This document shows positions 5,248 to 6,361 of a stretch of 6,361 nucleotides of DNA, piece by piece; within the stretch, counting starts at the first letter, position 1, and each line of letters begins with the position of its first letter. The notes below the pieces were generated by a model that saw nothing but the letters and a program-made list of their open reading frames with translations, was not told the DNA's origin and did not search any database. The DNA is from Erysipelotrichaceae bacterium. Its GTDB lineage: Bacteria; Bacillota_I; Bacilli_A; Erysipelotrichales; Erysipelotrichaceae. The position numbers and the translations under genes are program-made. The stretch is from assembly GCA_017511325.1 (NCBI GenBank), contig JAFWKS010000349.1, positions 1 to 6,361 of the forward strand, given 5' to 3'.

Positions 5248-5307
5248 TGTTATTATTTGTAACATAATGGTTTATATTGTTGCATATTAATGTCATTTTT
5301 TATAACA
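5248..5307. promoter_or_regulatory. Two TGTYA-N7-TAACA inverted repeats, candidate operators
   Basis: TGTTA (5248-5252) and TAACA (5260-5264) form one inverted repeat with a 7-base spacer. TGTCA (5291-5295) and TAACA (5303-5307) form a second with the same spacer length and one mismatch. The copies are 43 bp apart, about four helical turns. They lie in the only leader of the gene encoding an XRE-type DNA-binding domain. XRE/Cro-type domains bind such symmetric sites as dimers. The region is AT-rich, so the match needs testing. Confidence 0.45.
5277..5306 (+). promoter_or_regulatory. Candidate promoter of the HTH-UDP-glucose dehydrogenase gene
   Basis: TATAAC (5301-5306, 5 of 6 consensus) is a plausible -10, with a weak -35 TTGTTG (5277-5282) at 18-bp spacing. 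The predicted start near 5313 leaves a 12-base leader carrying GGAGG (5315-5319), 5 bases before the ATG at 5325. The second inverted repeat covers this -10. An alternative -10 is CATAAT (5263-5268), which touches the first repeat. Confidence 0.4.
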
Positions 5308-5324
5308 TAGTCTTGGAGGTACTT

Positions 5325-6361
5325 ATGGAAAGAATAAGTCAGGAATTACTGGCCAGGACGATCAGAAACAGAAGAGAAGCTCTTTCGATGTCACAGGCCG
5401 AGCTTTCAGAAAAAGCCAATATCAACAGAGCAATGATCTCGAAGATCGAAAACGGCATCTATATGCCTTCACTGTTCCAGCTCGAAGATCTTATGGAAGT
5501 ATTGGACTTTACATTTGATGATATAAAAGAAAAACCGGATACCAAGCTCAAAACAAAACTTTCTTCTAAGAAGATCGCTGTTGCCGGAACGGGATACGTT
5601 GGCATGTCCATTGCCGTATTGCTGGCCCAGCAGAATCAGGTCAAAGCAGTTGATATTGTCGAAGAGAAAGTCAAGATGATAAACAAGAGAAGATCTCCTA
5701 TCCAGGATGAATATATCGAAGACTATCTTAAAAACAGAAAACTTGATCTCGAGGCTACACTGGATGCGAAATATGCCTATAAAGATGCGGATTACGTAGT
5801 CATAGCCGCTCCAACCAACTATGATCCGCAAAAAAACTATTTCGATACCAGTGCCGTTGAAACAGTCATCGATCTGGTAATGAAGTATAACCCTAAAGCC
5901 TATATCGTCATCAAGTCGACGATCCCTGTAGGCTTCACATCAAGAATCAGGAAACAGAAGAAAAACAACCACATCCTTTTCTCTCCGGAATTTCTCAGAG
6001 AATCAAAAGCCTTGTATGACAATCTGTATCCTTCAAGGATCATCGTCGGTACCGATCTTAAAAACAAGGATAATGTCAGAGCCGCCAACGAATTTGCAGC
6101 CCTGCTGGCAAACGGTGCGCTCAAGGAAAACATCGATACCCTGGTCATGGGCTTAACGGAAGCAGAGGCTGTAAAGCTGTTTGCGAATACATATCTGGCA
6201 CTTAGAGTATCCTACTTCAACGAACTGGATACCTACGCCGAAACAAAGGGGCTTAATACCAAGGATATTATCGATGGTGTATGTCTGGATCCGAGAATCG
6301 GCACACATTACAACAACCCTTCATTCGGATACGGCGGATACTGTCTGCCTAAAGACACCAA
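5325..6361 (+). CDS. ugd: XRE-type HTH domain fused to UDP-glucose 6-dehydrogenase, 3' end beyond window
   Basis: A single frame of 345 codons runs from ATG 5325, with GGAGG 5 bases upstream, to the window edge. Residues 11-67 are a Cro/C1-type helix-turn-helix: [13 protein letters not shown] (21-33) and the recognition helix [11 protein letters not shown] (34-44). After a lysine-rich linker (about 68-81) the dehydrogenase begins at [12 protein letters not shown], with the NAD-binding GTGYVG at 88-93 and D110 ending strand 2. KSTIPVGFT (197-205) and FSPEFLRE (219-226) follow. Then come K284 and N288 in [12 protein letters not shown], and catalytic C340 with D344 in [10 protein letters not shown]. 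These match the short-form (HasB-like) enzymes, which oxidise UDP-glucose to UDP-glucuronate with two NAD+; the K, N, C, D spacing is that of the family. About a quarter to a third of the enzyme is missing only because the window stops. Standard enzymes of the family start directly at the Rossmann strand, so the added domain is unusual. Self-regulation is an inference. The product feeds the epimerase at 2188-3198. Confidence 0.9.
   Translation, partial: MERISQELLARTIRNRREALSMSQAELSEKANINRAMISKIENGIYMPSLFQLEDLMEVLDFTFDDIKEKPDTKLKTKLSSKKIAVAGTGYVGMSIAVLLAQQNQVKAVDIVEEKVKMINKRRSPIQDEYIEDYLKNRKLDLEATLDAKYAYKDADYVVIAAPTNYDPQKNYFDTSAVETVIDLVMKYNPKAYIVIKSTIPVGFTSRIRKQKKNNHILFSPEFLRESKALYDNLYPSRIIVGTDLKNKDNVRAANEFAALLANGALKENIDTLVMGLTEAEAVKLFANTYLALRVSYFNELDTYAETKGLNTKDIIDGVCLDPRIGTHYNNPSFGYGGYCLPKDT

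Noticed and set aside
5469..5831. 120-codon open frame on the minus strand
   Set aside because: It is antisense to the HTH-dehydrogenase gene, whose plus-strand frame has clear domains and a strong ribosome site.

Overview
The window looks like chromosomal DNA of a low-to-moderate GC Gram-positive bacterium (Bacillota; something near the Erysipelotrichia is a guess from protein style only). Supporting signs are strong Shine-Dalgarno sites (GGAGG, AAGGAG), compact hairpin-plus-U-run terminators, TTGACA/TATAAT-like promoters and a GtrA / short-form UDP-glucose dehydrogenase gene set. No rRNA, tRNA, CRISPR array or insertion sequence was seen, and no gene-free gap exceeds 300 bases.

Layout. 1-78 (-) is the first 26 codons of an unidentified small protein. 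It diverges from a ribbon-helix-helix (RHH) regulator at 194-391 (+) across a region rich in TGCAAT-type repeats, including a perfect 11-bp-arm palindrome. A perfect two-way terminator (390-429) separates the RHH gene from a convergent diacylglycerol-kinase-family lipid kinase (450-1319, -). That kinase diverges, through a 39-bp gap holding two overlapping -10 boxes, from a Nudix hydrolase (1359-1784, +), which overlaps a GtrA-family membrane protein (1781-2176, +) by 4 bp. A terminator at 2159-2189 ends that unit. On the minus strand a predicted two-gene unit follows: a membrane-anchored protein of unknown function (3212-4114), then a UDP-glucuronate 4-epimerase (2188-3198). Divergent from it is a monoacylglycerol-lipase-like alpha/beta hydrolase (4252-5181, +) with its own terminator. 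The window ends inside a gene (5325 to past 6361, +) that encodes an XRE-type helix-turn-helix domain fused in frame to UDP-glucose 6-dehydrogenase.

How the genes fit together. UDP-glucose dehydrogenase makes UDP-glucuronate from UDP-glucose, and the epimerase converts that to UDP-galacturonate, a precursor of acidic surface polysaccharide. GtrA proteins, the lipid kinase and the lipase also belong to envelope or membrane-lipid chemistry, so the theme is cell-surface assembly and lipid turnover. A single functional pathway is an inference.

The most interesting object is the DNA-binding-domain/UDP-glucose-dehydrogenase fusion. It lies just downstream of two matching TGTYA-N7-TAACA inverted repeats set 43 bp apart, one of which covers a likely -10 box. 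This is what a self-regulating enzyme that gates UDP-glucuronate supply would look like. A second theme is that two or three genes lack a Shine-Dalgarno site and have a -10 box almost touching the ATG, suggesting leaderless mRNAs.
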